This document shows, in pieces, positions 36,114 to 48,110 of a stretch of 64,000 nt of DNA. The position numbers and the translations under genes were made by a program. Positions within the stretch are counted from its first letter, which is position 1, and every line of letters begins with the position of its first letter. The notes under the pieces are model-generated. The model saw nothing but the letters and a program-made list of their open reading frames with translations. It was not told the DNA's origin and made no database searches. The DNA is from Lithospermum erythrorhizon (Eukaryota; Streptophyta; Magnoliopsida; Boraginales; Boraginaceae). Location of the stretch: NCBI GenBank assembly GCA_019722365.1, contig JADFUC010001683.1, positions 2,542,001 to 2,606,000 on the forward strand. Reading direction: 5' to 3'.

Positions 36114-37060
36114 TGTTGGAAAATTACGCAACTAATTCATACTATATATGAACAAATGCAACCAAGATCGAATAAATGTATAATAATGGATTGCGAAACA
36201 TATATAATAACGAATTCATACACGTATGAATGCAATTACACTCTGTCACGTAGCGGATAAGTAGCAACTTTATTCCTCGCTTGAAATCTCCGTAGAATCC
36301 TCAGCGCCTCGAGTGAAATACTGCAGTTAGTCCGTACGAGAAGCGGGTTGAGTCGCATGATTGGACTTGCTAGAATCTTAGGAGCAATTGAATGAGAATT
36401 TGAATTAGCTTTTGACTCTAAAACAAAAGCGAGAGGGGAAGAGGCGGCAGTGCTTGGGGAGAGGGCAGAAATGAAAAACTTAGGTTTTCATTTCATATTT
36501 TCCTTATATATAGTCCTCTTTGGTTTCGGTCGAATAGTTTGACTCATTTGATAAATAAAATTTATTTCGTTAAGCGGGTTAACTAGCTTATTCTTAAGCA
36601 GTAAGTAAGCAACAAGTTACTAATAAGCTTCCCTGGATTAAATCGTCGTTGAAATGGCAATTTAATTGATTCGGTTTTTGTCCGACTTGTATTTTTACAT
36701 TAACGATGTAAGGCATCTCGATTTGGTTCACGTTGATTTTAAATGACTCCCGTTCTGCTAAATCTCGATTTAATTCCATACATGGAATATAGCTGGCTTG
36801 TCGTTGTATGTGTGTGACATACAGGCTGAGATAATATTAGTCGTATAATAATATAATTGACCATTATGATTATTATATATCGATTATGCATGGGATCACA
36901 ATGTCATGCTTTTTGATATTATAGAGTTCAGCCCCAGTAATTTATAATTTTACATTTATTGAGCAACGTAGTTTGAGTAATACCGTTTAGCTAAAACTAG
37001 TAATGAATTATTCTGACGATTGTTCTGACGGGCATAATTATGAAATCAAAATACTCGATT
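36114..37060 (-). repeat. Left (3') LTR of the nested Copia element
   Basis: Begins TGTTGGAAAA on the plus strand. The part from 36480 to 37055 matches 39960-40555 closely: shared blocks include TTTCATTTCATATTTTCC, AAGCAGTAAGTAA, TCTCGATTTAATTC and ATTGTTATGTGTG-like words. A TATA-like stretch lies near 36503 and reads TATATAAGG on the minus strand, consistent with minus-strand transcription. Confidence 0.75.
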
Positions 37061-37639
37061 TCATGCGTGGACCTCACATGCCTTCTGAATCTTGGGACAT
37101 GTAAAGCTGAGATTGTACCTCGAGCGTTTCTCTCGAGTTTCCGTTCGAAAGCGGTCTTCGTCCATTTGCCGCGTTTATCGGTCATGGAATCTTAAAAATG
37201 GCTAAGATTATCCAAATGGACTTAAGCAGTGAGCGAGGTTTAAATGCATAGTTCGTATCTCATGAAGCTTGTTCGAGGAAACCTTTCGCAGCAGTGCAGC
37301 CATGAAAACATCGGGCGTTTCCGTCTTTATCACGTTGCTTGGCGAATGCCATTTACTTGTTCAATAGGGCCAGTACTGTGGGCGAATCTATCAGAACCGA
37401 AACCTTGTTTTGTATCGAATCCATTCGAGGATTTTCGTGGCTGTGTCGCCATTTATCGACATCTTTGCTACTCATTACCTCCTCGTAGAGGTGGGCTCAA
37501 ATCATTTTCAAAATGATTATTACGATAATTGCGGTTGCTTTGCGGCGATACCAGGTTTGTCTCTGGGGTTGGTTTCCATGACTTTCACGTGAATCAAGGA
37601 TCGGGTCTCACACATGTAGAGAAGGCGCTAATTCTTGTG

Positions 37640-38400
37640 GTGTGTTAGTCGTCTGCACTCGGTGTATTGACAATCGACCCCGTCGTCTTGAGTTTCTCGA
37701 GATGAACACACTCGCTCACAGCCATGCGGAGAGATATTCCCTTTTCAAAGGAATTCTCTTGATCTACATGATAGAAAATCTAATTTTCGTGCTTCAGATA
37801 GAAGTACTAACCAACGGTATCCTTTGGATAACCAATAAAGTAGCACTTATCAGATTTGGGCGCCAGTTTATCTCTTGTCAATCTCTTGACATAAAACAGC
37901 GTCCACGAATCTTGAGAAAACCGATTTGAAAACTTCCGAATCACAGCTGTGAGTTGTTTCGTATCAACGTGTAGTTGGACATTTATTAAGTGTGGTGATG
38001 CGGCTTTGTAGTGTATGTTTCGGAATTAGCGGCCAGTTGGCGGGCTCGTGCTTGTCGAGCATGTCGACGAGGTTCGATTTTAAACTCCAGACAGCAAGTA
38101 ATGTTGTGGCGTTCTGCCGAGGAAATTGAGTGTGAAGCTTAATCTGGCGCTTAACTTTAAGATGAGTATTGAACCTTTGACTTAAATATTCTCCTCCTCC
38201 TGCAGGGCCAAGAAGAATGCTTTATAGTCTTATTGATTGATTCTACACTTCATTATGAAATTCCCTAGATTTCTCAAAGGATTTCAAGTTTGTATTTTAT
38301 TATATACACATAATCACATTTACTATAATCATCAGCAAATGTAACGAAGTAACTATAACCATCTATACAAATGTCCATTCGCCGCATCGTTGGTTTGTAT
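37640..38400 (-). pseudogene. Copia integrase remnants
   Basis: On the minus strand 38357-38284 reads YFVTFADDYSKCDYVY, the integrase core motif of plant Copia elements, and 37870-37810 reads KLAPKSDKCYFIGYPKDT, the integrase C-terminal motif. Sequence between is full of stops and shifts. Distance between the two motifs is shorter than expected for an intact element at some points, so deletions are likely. Confidence 0.75.
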
Positions 38401-38659
38401 GATCTGATAAATTACTTGTCCTTACATTATGTCCAATGAAAGGTGATTTAGTCATTTTGCTCAGTAATGAGAAGCCATCTTGTCGTATGATCCTGTCGAA
38501 ACCTTCAAGTATTTCCGCAGTAGGATTTCTTGATGTGGTTACCGTTTACATGACCTGATACCAACGATGCCGCTAGGTATATGGGCTTTAAGCCGTTTGG
38601 CTTGTGTCGTATCAATGTTATGTTCCTCGATTGGCGTGTAAAATTAATGCAGAATCTTG

Positions 38660-39935
38660 GAGAAATGTATTACCTTATGCCTACGCTTTTCGGCAGATAG
38701 AGATCTAAATGTATTGGGCTCGCTTTTGAAATGGAAGGAACACCGCCCGTTATTAAAAATACCAGAAATGTAGTAACATTCATAGCTATATTTAGAAACA
38801 CGGCCTTGAGGCAAAATTCAAGCGATGGATCCTCTTGCCCGAGTACTGACGCCCGCGTGTCGTCGTCCTTTCGTCCGTCAATCACACTCATAACTTTCGA
38901 GTCATTTACTGCTGGCTTGTAGTTCCTGCTGGCATTCTGCGACAAATATGAGAACCACGGTCGGTGACAACGCCTGAGAAGTAAATTTAGAAGTTATACA
39001 AACTTCAATAACACTCATATACATATATATACGTATGAAATTTGAGTAATTAGATTAGACCATTCTTCTATCTTCGAAATTTCTTGCGAGGTCGACTTTT
39101 TAGTGACGGGAGTTCGCGATAATGACTTATCGCCATTTTCTGCTTGTTGCCGCGCGGCGATCTTAGTAACATAGGTTTTGAACCACTTGGCGCTTTACGT
39201 TGAAGCTCTTTGAATTTCTTCTACTTTTTGGACCACGAAAGCGAAGGAGTAGGAGTTTTAACCTTCAGTTAAAATGCCGGCGTTAGTGATAAATGCTATG
39301 CGATTCGTGTAGAGATAGCTCAAACTTATGCATATTGAAGTTTATCACAAGCGAGGTACAGAGATTTCGGGGATAAGATGCAAATGATTCTTTAAAACAC
39401 TTGCGAACCCCAGACATTGGTACGTTCGACCAGCGCATCATTTTAATGACGGGTGGGCTCGCCCGGCGATCCATTTCGGCTTTTTTGTCGATGAGGAGCA
39501 CGGGGCAGGTGTCGTATCTGCCGAGCGAGAGACCGGTCGTCAAGTTCAAGTTATTGAACTGCGGCTTCTCGAGTGTACCCAGAGCGAGTTTACAGGTGGA
39601 TTAAGGGTAGTCATTTCAATTCTACAAGAATAAGTATGTAAATGACAACGGTTGCTTGATCTAATAAGTATCGAACACTTACAAAATAAATTGTAGAGTA
39701 ATACCCGATACTCGAAATCTCGTAAAATGTATTAGTATCTGAGGCCTCTTATATTGAAATTTGGCTTGACATGGCTATGACACATTTGAAAGCCAACATA
39801 CTTGATAGGTTAGCTAACCAATTATGTAAACACGACATAACTATTATGTTCTTAGCGTGCCTACGAGGATGCTGCAACGAGGAATATGCCGAGGCGCGCA
39901 GCGTTGGTGGAAATCGCGGGTTAGCGACCAATTAA
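38660..39935 (-). pseudogene. Copia gag remnant
   Basis: The minus strand near 39283-39350 gives LVINFNMHKFELSLHE, which fits the gag block around FVINFNMNK…LPELLNML of plant Copia elements. Further right a block near 39760-39930 may be the N-terminal part, and near 38730 a TGGVPSISK run resembles the segment after the zinc knuckle. No continuous frame remains. Confidence 0.55.
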
Positions 39936-39944
39936 ACCCGACCT

Positions 39945-40560
39945 TATTGCTTAAAAAAAACTTGGAGTTTCATTTCATATTTTCCACTTATATAGTCCTC
40001 TTGGTTTTGATTAGAATAGGTTGACTAGTTTGATAAATAACTAACTTCGTTAAGCGGATTAACTAACTTATTACTAAGCAGTAAGTAACTAACAAGTTAC
40101 TCGTAAAACCTAGATTACCGTCGATTGAAATAACAATTTAATTAGTTCGGTTTTTGTCAATTTATATTTTTACATTATCGATGTAAAACTCTCGATTAGT
40201 ATCTCGTTGTTTTAATCCAATTTCCCAATTTAACAATCTCGATTTAATTCATCATGAAATATAACTTCAGCGTCATTGTATGTGTGTGGCCTTGTAGGCT
40301 CGGACCAATATTAGTAGTATAATAATATAATTGGTAGGTATGATTACAAGCTATACTCGATTATGCGTAAGGATCTGTGTCTGGCGCTATATACGATATT
40401 ATAAATGAGTTAATTTAGTAATTGCAATTTACATTTATTGAACAACTTAGTTTGAGTAATGCAAGTTTAACTAAAACTAATAAATGAATTATTCTGGCAA
40501 TTGTCAGCGGACATAATTATATAAATCAAAATACTGCGATTTCCCATATGGCTTCGGTAT
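39945..40560 (-). repeat. Right (5') LTR of the nested Copia element, shortened
   Basis: Matches 36480-37055 in order and orientation with many small indels. The first 350 bases of the left copy have no counterpart here; gag-like sequence lies directly beside it, so part of this LTR and the primer site were deleted. Confidence 0.7.
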
Positions 40561-40564
40561 ATCG

Positions 40565-42340
40565 TGTGGATACGGATCGGCCCGAGAAATGTGACGATAA
40601 GAGGCTGCCGCGTTGTCGATATATTAGGCCCTCGTACAAACGGGCTCGTTGGGCGTCCGAATCACCATGACCTTGAGGCGATCATTTCACCCTTCACGTT
40701 TGAAGATGAAGTTTCCGATCACGGAAGGAGTGGGAGAGGTCAAGGGACGAGAAGGGGCTTGGGTGCTTACATCGGTATCCGTACCCACAGGAAGTTCCCT
40801 CGAAGAATACTTTTGAGCAGGGGAAAGGCGTCGGAATACTCCGGGAAATAATGAGTGCCGCTCCCGTAAAAACTTCGGAATGACTCCCCCGAAAGGAGAG
40901 TGTGAAGAAGTGATGTCCCATGAGAACTTCGAGATTGTCTCGCATGGGAAGCTTGACCGAGAAGGCAGTCGAATAGGAACACGGCTAAATCACGAGCACC
41001 CGAGAATTACGTTGATAAGCTTCTACAAAGTATGAAAAGGTGTGGCATTGGAACCCGAAGACATGCAGGTTATCTGAGAATGTACACGATTACATGTGGA
41101 CCCGTGCTGTAGAATGTCAAGCGAAGAGGGTATACAAGAAAGAATCAAGCTATTCGAGAAGAGTTGGCCAATTGATGAGGGTAGGGGTCATCCGAGAATT
41201 ACAATTCTCTTAGTGGATTCTTTAATGTGGTCATGAGTCAAAGAAGTCTAATGGGAAATGAAGAATGTGCGCGGCTTCGCTGACACCAACCGAGCACCCC
41301 AAAGACTACTTCCGGTTACTTTGTTTAGGAGATTGGTAGATGGGAGTGCGGAGTTTGAGGTTTTGACTTTACAGATCTTCCAGGGTATCGTCGAAAATAC
41401 TCTTGGAAAAAGCTGATCAGAAAAAACCACCTTCATCACGGAGTATGGGTTGTACTGCTGGATAGTAATGTCCTTTGGGTTGAAAAATGCTAGGGCAACA
41501 TACTAAAGGATGGTGAATTGTATCTTCTCGGAGCAAATTGGCAGAAACATAGAAATCTATGTGGATGATATGTTGGTCAAAAGCAAGAGAAAGGAGGAGC
41601 ATATGCAGAACCTGGAGGAGACATTGGGAAGATTGAAGGAAAATCAGTTCATTTGGGGTGACCTCGGGGAAATTCTTGGGATTCATGATAAGTGAACGAG
41701 GCATAGAACCTAATCCCGAAAAGATTGAGGCCATAGTTCCAAATCTGACCTTGACTTTTCACATAAGATAGTCTGCGGAGATTGGCAAGATTAATGTGGG
41801 CTCTCAATGCAGATTCATATCTGCGATAGGAATGGGAACCTACTCTTTTCAGCGAGACAAAACTTCCCTAGAAGAATTCAAGTGGGATGAGGGTATTAAC
41901 AGTTTTATTTAGAATTAAGCGTACAGTATCTCAATCTTATTGAACTTGAAGGAAAGGAGGAATTACAGTTATACTTAGTTTGTATCCAGTGAGGCTGATG
42001 CTTGATAATGCTCATAAGAGAGAAGAGGACAAAATCCAATGTCCTATGTAAAAATTAAATTAATGCGTCGTGGACCCCAGAAGAAAGTTACCCGCTGTGT
42101 GAGTTAAGTATTTGGCGTTAGTAACCTCTGACTAGAAAGCTGAAGGCCTCTTTGAAAATCGCCTATAAGTGTGGTCACTTGGGCGAGCGCGCTAAAAGAA
42201 TACTTTCAGTCGACTACAAATGGGAAACGAAGTGGGCTATAGAGCTAAGTGAGTTTGAAATCACTTTTCGACCTAGAACTGGAATAAAAGCCCAAGCCTT
42301 AGCTGACTTCATCATGGATTGTGCGAGCCGGGATTAGGGG
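40565..42340 (+). pseudogene. Gypsy protease/reverse transcriptase/RNase H remnant
   Basis: From 40690 the plus strand gives pieces of a gag-pol linker (VGEV.GDQ-like). Near 41160-41400 frames give blocks from RT motifs 1-3. At 41440-41600 the RT core appears, with SFGLKNARATY then [19 protein letters not shown] holds the catalytic aspartates. At 42210-42337 WAIELSEFEITFRPRTGIKA and QALADFIMD mark the end of RNase H. Single-base shifts join otherwise well-kept pieces. Confidence 0.85.
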
Positions 42341-42379
42341 GGACCTCGAGCTATGCGACACACGAGGAGAGACCGCGTG

Positions 42380-42570
42380 GGCGTTATAAATAGATGGGCA
42401 GCTGACCGAAAGGAGGCAGTGCGAGGGGATCTTAATTCAAGGACCAGAGGGGTCAACTTTTGAATATGCGTTAAGATTCCAGTTCAAAGCCACCAATAAC
42501 GAAGCTGAATATGAAGCCATGGTGACGGGGTTATTACTAGCTCAAAAGTCAGGGGTAGCAGATGCGTAGT
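42380..42570 (+). pseudogene. Second (archaeal-type) RNase H remnant
   Basis: One frame gives GSTFEYALRFQFKATNNEAE and then YEAMVTGLLLAQKSGV, the NEAEY motif of the extra RNase H domain carried by Tat-group gypsy elements downstream of the usual RNase H. Frame shifts precede it. Confidence 0.75.
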
Positions 42571-42889
42571 AAGTAAAGGTGCCCAGCGGGTGATTGAGCG
42601 GTCCGGGGAATGCTTGAGTCAAGAACGAGAACTTGAGGAGAGTATAAGACAGAGGCTGAATATAGTCTGGTTGACTCACGTGGTCTTTTACTGAGGGAGA
42701 AAGGAGGCATCTTGTCGTCTATGCCGGTGGCCTGGCTTCGTATGATCCCCGAGGAGTTCATATTGAACACGGGGAAATGCTTTGTTATCGAAAGAGGCAA
42801 GAATGTACTTGTGGGAGAGGGGAAGATTGGCCCAGTCCCGTAGTCAGTTTTTTAAACCTTTGGAGAGTTGCTCGGACAAGATCGAGTTA

Positions 42890-43640
42890 GGAAATTACAA
42901 AGCGAAGCTATAAATTCCAAATGTTCAGAGCGGGAGTTGTATAAGACTTCCCGCCTAGGGCCTTAACAGCTTTTGCATCAGTGAAGATAAAATCCAACAA
43001 ACTCTGTTTGAATTCATGGGGAATTGTGGACATCATGCTCGGGTAAATCCTTATTTTTAAAGATACCAGAGCGAGATGCTTGCAGCTACGCTCGTGAAAC
43101 GACTCCGCTTAGAATGCGTAAAAGTGTGATTAACGCCAAAGATGAAGAGCGATCTACAAACAACACATGTTGAGAGATGACTCAGTCCTTTTGTCAATAC
43201 CGTTTGCCGTGTGGGGCATCGATTTGGTGGGACAATTTGTGAAACTGCCGCTGAAATACAAAGATAGGTTGTGTTGCATGTTCTATTCCGATTAAATGGG
43301 TGAAGTATTTTCTAGAGGCATTCTTAGAAGATATTGAAGAATTCATATGGAAGAACATCGTTACCCGTTATGGGATACGAAGATATTGGTATTGAAATGA
43401 CGGTCCTGTTCGATGTAACGTGTACAAGCGGCTCGGGATGAAACATGCTTTTTGCAGTATACATCCACAGAAGCCAACGGTCAATCTGAGTCATGAAGCC
43501 CCGGACCATTTTCACGGAATAAAGAAAATCTCCTCGAGTCGGAGGCAAAATGGTAAAGAGGAGCTCTCACGAGTCCTCTGGTCTGCCGAACCGGCTCACT
43601 CGGCCGCCCAGCAGGAGAAACTTCGAGGCAGGTTCGGGCG
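42890..43640 (+). pseudogene. Gypsy integrase remnant
   Basis: Near 43195-43260 IPFAVWGIDLVGQF marks the start of the integrase core; 43330-43400 gives EDIEEFIWKNIVTRYG, and 43460-43600 gives NGQ-like then a LSRVLWS block near the end of the core. Upstream pieces at 42890-43150 fit the zinc-binding region. Frames change several times. Confidence 0.75.
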
Positions 43641-44049
43641 GGAAGTTGTTTTGCACAGCCAGAATTCTTTTCTGATAGCCAGAGCGACTCTGTGATGAAG
43701 AGAAAGTGGAAGCGAGATAGAGAATCTCGGCTTCACGGATGAACTAAGAATCACAGTATAAGCAGGTTGATGGCACGATTCTGGCCAGAAGGGGTCGAGT
43801 CGAATTCGAAAATAGACCTCTTTATTTTGACTCTTAATAGTGACCAAAGAGACAATGACTCAGAGCCAAGTGGAGGATTCTGAGGGTGAGGCCGAGTCGT
43901 AGGCCGAGGGAACTTATGAACTAGAGGAACTCTCGAGAGGAAAACACATCAAGCACGCAGCCACTTGGGATCTATCAAACATACTACTTTAGTATTGTAA
44001 TTCTTAATCTCCCTGCGGTGATAAAATTTTGAGTGAATAAATTTTGAAA

Positions 44050-44525
44050 TAAATAGTCTTTTAAGCGATAAGAGTTCATTAAATAAAAGTCTAAGTGAAT
44101 AAGATCAACATGCCGCCGGAGAAAACTCGTGGTCCTCGGGTGAATCAGGATCGCGAGAATTAGATAAACTTCAGAATGCTTCAACCTTTATTAAATTAAA
44201 GGAAACCCGTGTGAATTAGATGTTTAGTGGTCTGGGTGAATCGGATTCTTAGGGGTCGAATGAATAAGATCATTCAACCTTTATTAAACTTAAAAGGAAA
44301 CGAGTAGAAATTAGATCGCTCGTGGTCACCGGGTGAATCGGATCGCTTTAGAGAATTCGAGATGAATAATATAATTAGATCAACTGCGTGAATTACTCGG
44401 GGTGAATCAGTCTTTAGATCTGAATCAAATTGAAGCCTTTATTGGCAAAAGGGAAGCCGAGTGAATTAGATCGACACTTTGTGGTCACCGGGTGAATCGT
44501 CGCTTTGGGGGTTAAAAATCGAGGT
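44050..44525 (+). repeat. Tandem repeats in the gypsy 3' region
   Basis: Three units start near 44180, 44274 and 44431. Each has a CTTTATT block, GGAAACC or GGAAGCC, GTGAATTAGATCG, and GTGGTCACCGGGTGAATCG. The middle unit is followed by an extra 55-60 bp. The array lies between integrase and the antisense ORF, where Tat/Ogre-type elements often carry variable tandem repeats. Confidence 0.75.
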
Positions 44526-45609
44526 ATAAAAACTACCAGTATCCGTGAAGGGGAACGCAAAGTTACAAGTATCCTGAAGTCATTTCTCGAGAGAGAATGA
44601 TTCCGTGATAGGGGCAAAAGGTATATTATCAAGAAATAACATTTACAAGAAGAAAAAGATAAAAGAAGCAGTGATGAATAAAGGATAAATAGAAGATTAA
44701 AATAAAAATTACAAAATAAGGAGAAAAGTGCGTGGCAATTCTTAAGCAAAGTTACAAAGTATGAACAAAAGGTTGAAAGTTAGCGTCATCGTCTTCGATC
44801 CTCCCGAGGTCGGCGTCACTACCAAATTATCGTAAAGACTCACTTTGCTTGAGGATCCGCCCGGAGGATCGCGGGGATCACGTACTCGCTTCCCAGTGTT
44901 CTTCATGAGCTTCGAGGAAAGATGGAATTTGAGCATGCATCGAACTTCTCGGAGATTTTGAGACTATAATTATTTCATTATGGAGACAACGTAAATCCGC
45001 AAGGGATGTCACTTATAGTCGATCCTCGCCCCAAAGTTGGCTATGACCTCCCCGGGAGGGCCTCTGGATAAGTGCCCTGCGGCGCTGACAGCCGATGCTC
45101 AAGTGCCTTCGTTTGTCACAGGCTACCATTGTGCACTTGAAACACCTTACGAAACTCTTAAAATAGCCAAATTAAAACGTACTTGGAAGAGAGGTCGGTT
45201 GGATTTCTGAAACCCATTATAGCGGATTGAAGATCCGCGTGTTTGTTCTTAAAATTAGCAGCTTGGGCCTTGAAATCCTCGAACGAGCCCGATCTTCATT
45301 TCTACCAATCTCGGACAGCGTTTCTCGAGAGAAAAAAGCTTGTCGGCCTCGGGCGGCTCGGGACTCTTCGCGTCAGCCATTTCGGGAAGACAGCGGCGCT
45401 CCAGGAGAAAAACAAAGAAGTTAGACTCGAGCAAGGAGTAACAATAATAAAAACTCAGAATTAAGCCAAACGTACCTTAAGATGGAAGTGAAAGAAGGCA
45501 TTGTGGATGGACGAAGGAGTCGGGAAGCCGTAATCACTCCCGTGTCCTCTTTTATGGCGATTCTCGATAAAGGGAAGTCGTGGATTCTTCTCTCTTAGAT
45601 AGGGTTTCT

Positions 45610-47165
45610 CGATTCTGTTAATACCGAGAGGAAGGGTATAAGGAAGCAGGTGAACTAAAGCTAGAAATGGCGACTACGAGTCGGGCAGAAGGAGGAGGAG
45701 AGCGATGACCCGAATCCGCGACATCAGCCCGGAAAGAGACGTCGATGCTGTGAGGAAGGGGAGTAGTAGAAGGAATGATAGGGGAAGAAATGTTGGAGGG
45801 AAGAGAGGAAGTTACGACCTGAAGAGATACATCAACGGGAGCGTCCTCTGGGATCCTGCACGCGAAGCTTTCCGAGGAAAACCTTGTGTGGCGGGTGCTA
45901 TGGGAGGAACTTATGAGGACTACTCCCGAAAAGTAGTTTTCTTCTCTTGAACACACTTAGCCAAGGGTCCTTTCCCACAGAAGTCCTGACCTTAAAAGCC
46001 CGGCTTTGTGGGGCATTTTACATGACCGCGAGGAGTTAACCGAGGGGCAACCGGGTTCAGCGAAAAATAAAGCAAGGCATGAGTAAAAATGCAAGGAATG
46101 AAAAGATAGTGATGCACGAACCAATAAAGGAAATATGACTTAGGAGTGACATCACAGGGAATTGTTAACCCACGGTTAAACCACTTTATCAATCACGTCT
46201 TGCATCGCGAAGCTTCGTAGAGGCGAGGTTCGGGGGCAGAACTGACTTTTTCTATACCGGCAGGTTCTTGAAGAATCTTCGCTTTAGAGAGTGGGCGGTT
46301 GATAGAGACGATGAGCTCGGACTGTGAAGCCACTTGTCGGCCCGAGAACCACGAACTTGAACAGCTGGCTTCCTCTCCAACTTTTCCCATGCCGTGTATA
46401 AATTATAGGAAGGAGAAGAGAGAACTTGGAAGTAAGCCAAAAGGGGCCTTCGGAAGAGGATGTTCTCACATCGCGTCGAACAAAGGCTATGTTGGGGATG
46501 GCCTTAACCCCTTGAGCATGCCACGAAAAAGCGGTGAGATCGAGATAGGAAAAGGGAATGTCGGCTAACCCGGGGCCCGATCAGCGGCGTCGACATAGAT
46601 CAGCAAATGGCCCAAGCGAGGGGTCAGAAAGCCCGTAGTTGAAAAACTCCCAAAGCAAGCGATTATGCCAAAGGAGGTAGAGAGGTTGGAGCATCTTCGG
46701 CCTCGGCAATGGAAGGATTGATCGAGGCAAAGGGAAAATGCGTTTTCCGTTCTCACAGGGGATCTGGGTGCTTGGCCTCGTCAGAGGAGGCAACCCCGTG
46801 GTGTTTCGAATTTGTCTCAGTGGAGTCGGTAAAAGTGCAGGGGCACTTATTTCTTACACTTCCTCGAGGGGTCGGTGTGATGGTTTTCACTTGGAGACTT
46901 GGCAGTCGGGGGGAGGAGGAGGCCCGTTCTAGAATTCAAAGTTCTTGGCATTCGAGGGGAAGGCTTGTGATAATCTAGATTGGTGGAAGAAATGGCGGGG
47001 GAGTGACACAGTGTCCTGAAAAGAACAAAACTCGTCGGATGTTTTGGGACATGGCGCCAGGTGCAGGCACTTCTCAGGGAGCCGGAGTTGGTAAGGAGGC
47101 GTGAAGATCGATGTTAATGGCGCCACGAGGAACGAAATTCGGCGGTGGGAATAAAACATCACGGG
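45610..47165 (-). pseudogene. Antisense ORF remnant in the gypsy 3' region (putative gypsy-type transposon domain)
   Basis: Minus-strand frames at 46793-46565 (FPLPRSILPLPRPKMLQPL) and 46560-46193 (LYTAWEKL, then WFSGRQVASQSELI) resemble the domain named putative gypsy type transposon (PF04195), which has a hydrophobic start and a W(Y/F)…R…L segment. The strand is opposite to gag-pol. Antisense frames near the 3' LTR are known in some Tat-group elements. The match is by eye and the frame is broken, so the domain name is tentative. Confidence 0.5.
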
Positions 47166-47774
47166 AGTTGAAAGATAAGAAAAGTGGGTGTCACTATTAA
47201 AGCAGTAAACACCGCCTCTTGGCTGACATCCACAGCCAAACGTACCTCTTCGTGGGTTACTTGAAGGATTGGAGGGGTACGGGCAGTATTAGAAGAACGG
47301 TGTGCGCTTTAAACTGCCATAGAGAAAAGATTCGGAAAATGAGAGTTATAAATCGAGGCCTTTGAGGGGTGAAGAGAGAGAAACAGAAATTACAGAGAGG
47401 GTTTTGCGTTGGGAAGAAGAAGGCGATAATTGTCTGAAATGAAAGTGAAAAGCAATTAAAGAGCATCGCTTTTTATGAGGGGACTAAACACGTGTCTGCT
47501 TGAAATTTTGGTGAGAATTTTAAGCTCTTCCAAATTCGCTACCGTTTGAAAAAATAGTGGTTTTGAATTTTTTGGAGATTAAAAGTGATATAGTTGTAAT
47601 TATCGCATTAAATGAGCCAATGGTAGATTATATAGAGAAGGCCACGATGGTATACGAGGATAGAGGTCAAGTCGGTCAAATCGGTACAGGATGGGTGTGA
47701 CACATTAAAAATCACGAGAGGAAACAAAGAAGCTCTCAAGTATTTCACATAAGTACTTTCGTCATATGCACTTG

Positions 47775-48110
47775 ACTTGAAGGTAACTAAAGCTACATTC
47801 CGATAGCTTTAAAACACCGAAACTAGCTTGGCGTCGAATTGGGCTGCGATCAGGTACCAACCCCCCCGCCACGGGTTTGACACGGAGGCATGGAGCAAGG
47901 AGTACGTCCACGAAGCCCCGCTCGAGGCGGAGTGGGGGCATATATCTGACCACCTCGGGGTCCACTTAGCCGCCTTACGCCTCGAATCACGTCCACCGAG
48001 GGCATCCAGGGGCTGAAACAAAGGCGGTCAGTCGAATGATTAGGGAACACTCATACCGGGATAAATCCCAGGACATGATAAAAAAATGGTGAATCGAAGA
48101 TCGAAATTTC
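47775..48110 (+). repeat. 3' LTR of the gypsy element
   Basis: Shares blocks with the 5' LTR in the same order: AGCTTTAAAA, GGCGTCGAATTGG, TTTGACACGGAGGC, GACCACCTCGGGG, GGGATAAATCCCAGGAC and TCGAAGATCGAAATTTCCA. It lacks the last 45-50 bases of the left copy, so its right edge may be truncated. Confidence 0.65.

Larger units (their letters stand above)
36114..40560 (-). mobile_element. Copia retrotransposon nested in the gypsy element, minus orientation
   Basis: Two direct repeats (36114-37060 and 39945-40560) bracket minus-strand remnants in the order expected for Copia: gag near 39280-39900, integrase core near 38284-38357, integrase C-terminal part near 37810-37870. Gypsy gag lies to its left and gypsy pol to its right, so it inserted into the gypsy element. 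Its LTR is the same family as the one at 13.8-15.1 kb. A full RT was not found; the 4.4 kb length suggests deletion. Confidence 0.75.
33988..48110 (+). mobile_element. Ty3/gypsy retrotransposon, Tat-type, interrupted
   Basis: About 14 kb bounded by related direct repeats (33988-34399 and about 47775-48110). In order it has LTR, primer site, gag remnant, a nested Copia element (36.1-40.6 kb), protease/RT/RNase H, a second RNase H, integrase, a tandem-repeat stretch, an antisense ORF remnant, and LTR. The gag-pol order with RT before integrase is that of Ty3/gypsy. The second RNase H and the antisense frame near the 3' LTR point to the Tat group. Every domain is broken by small shifts and stops, so the element cannot move by itself. 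Confidence 0.85.

Noticed and set aside
44050..44525. Possible CRISPR-like array because of regular repeats
   Set aside because: Repeats are long and degenerate, spacing is irregular, and the context is a plant retrotransposon.
47809..48050. Three overlapping frames near the gypsy 3' LTR
   Set aside because: They are different frames of the same LTR sequence, also present in part at the 5' LTR.
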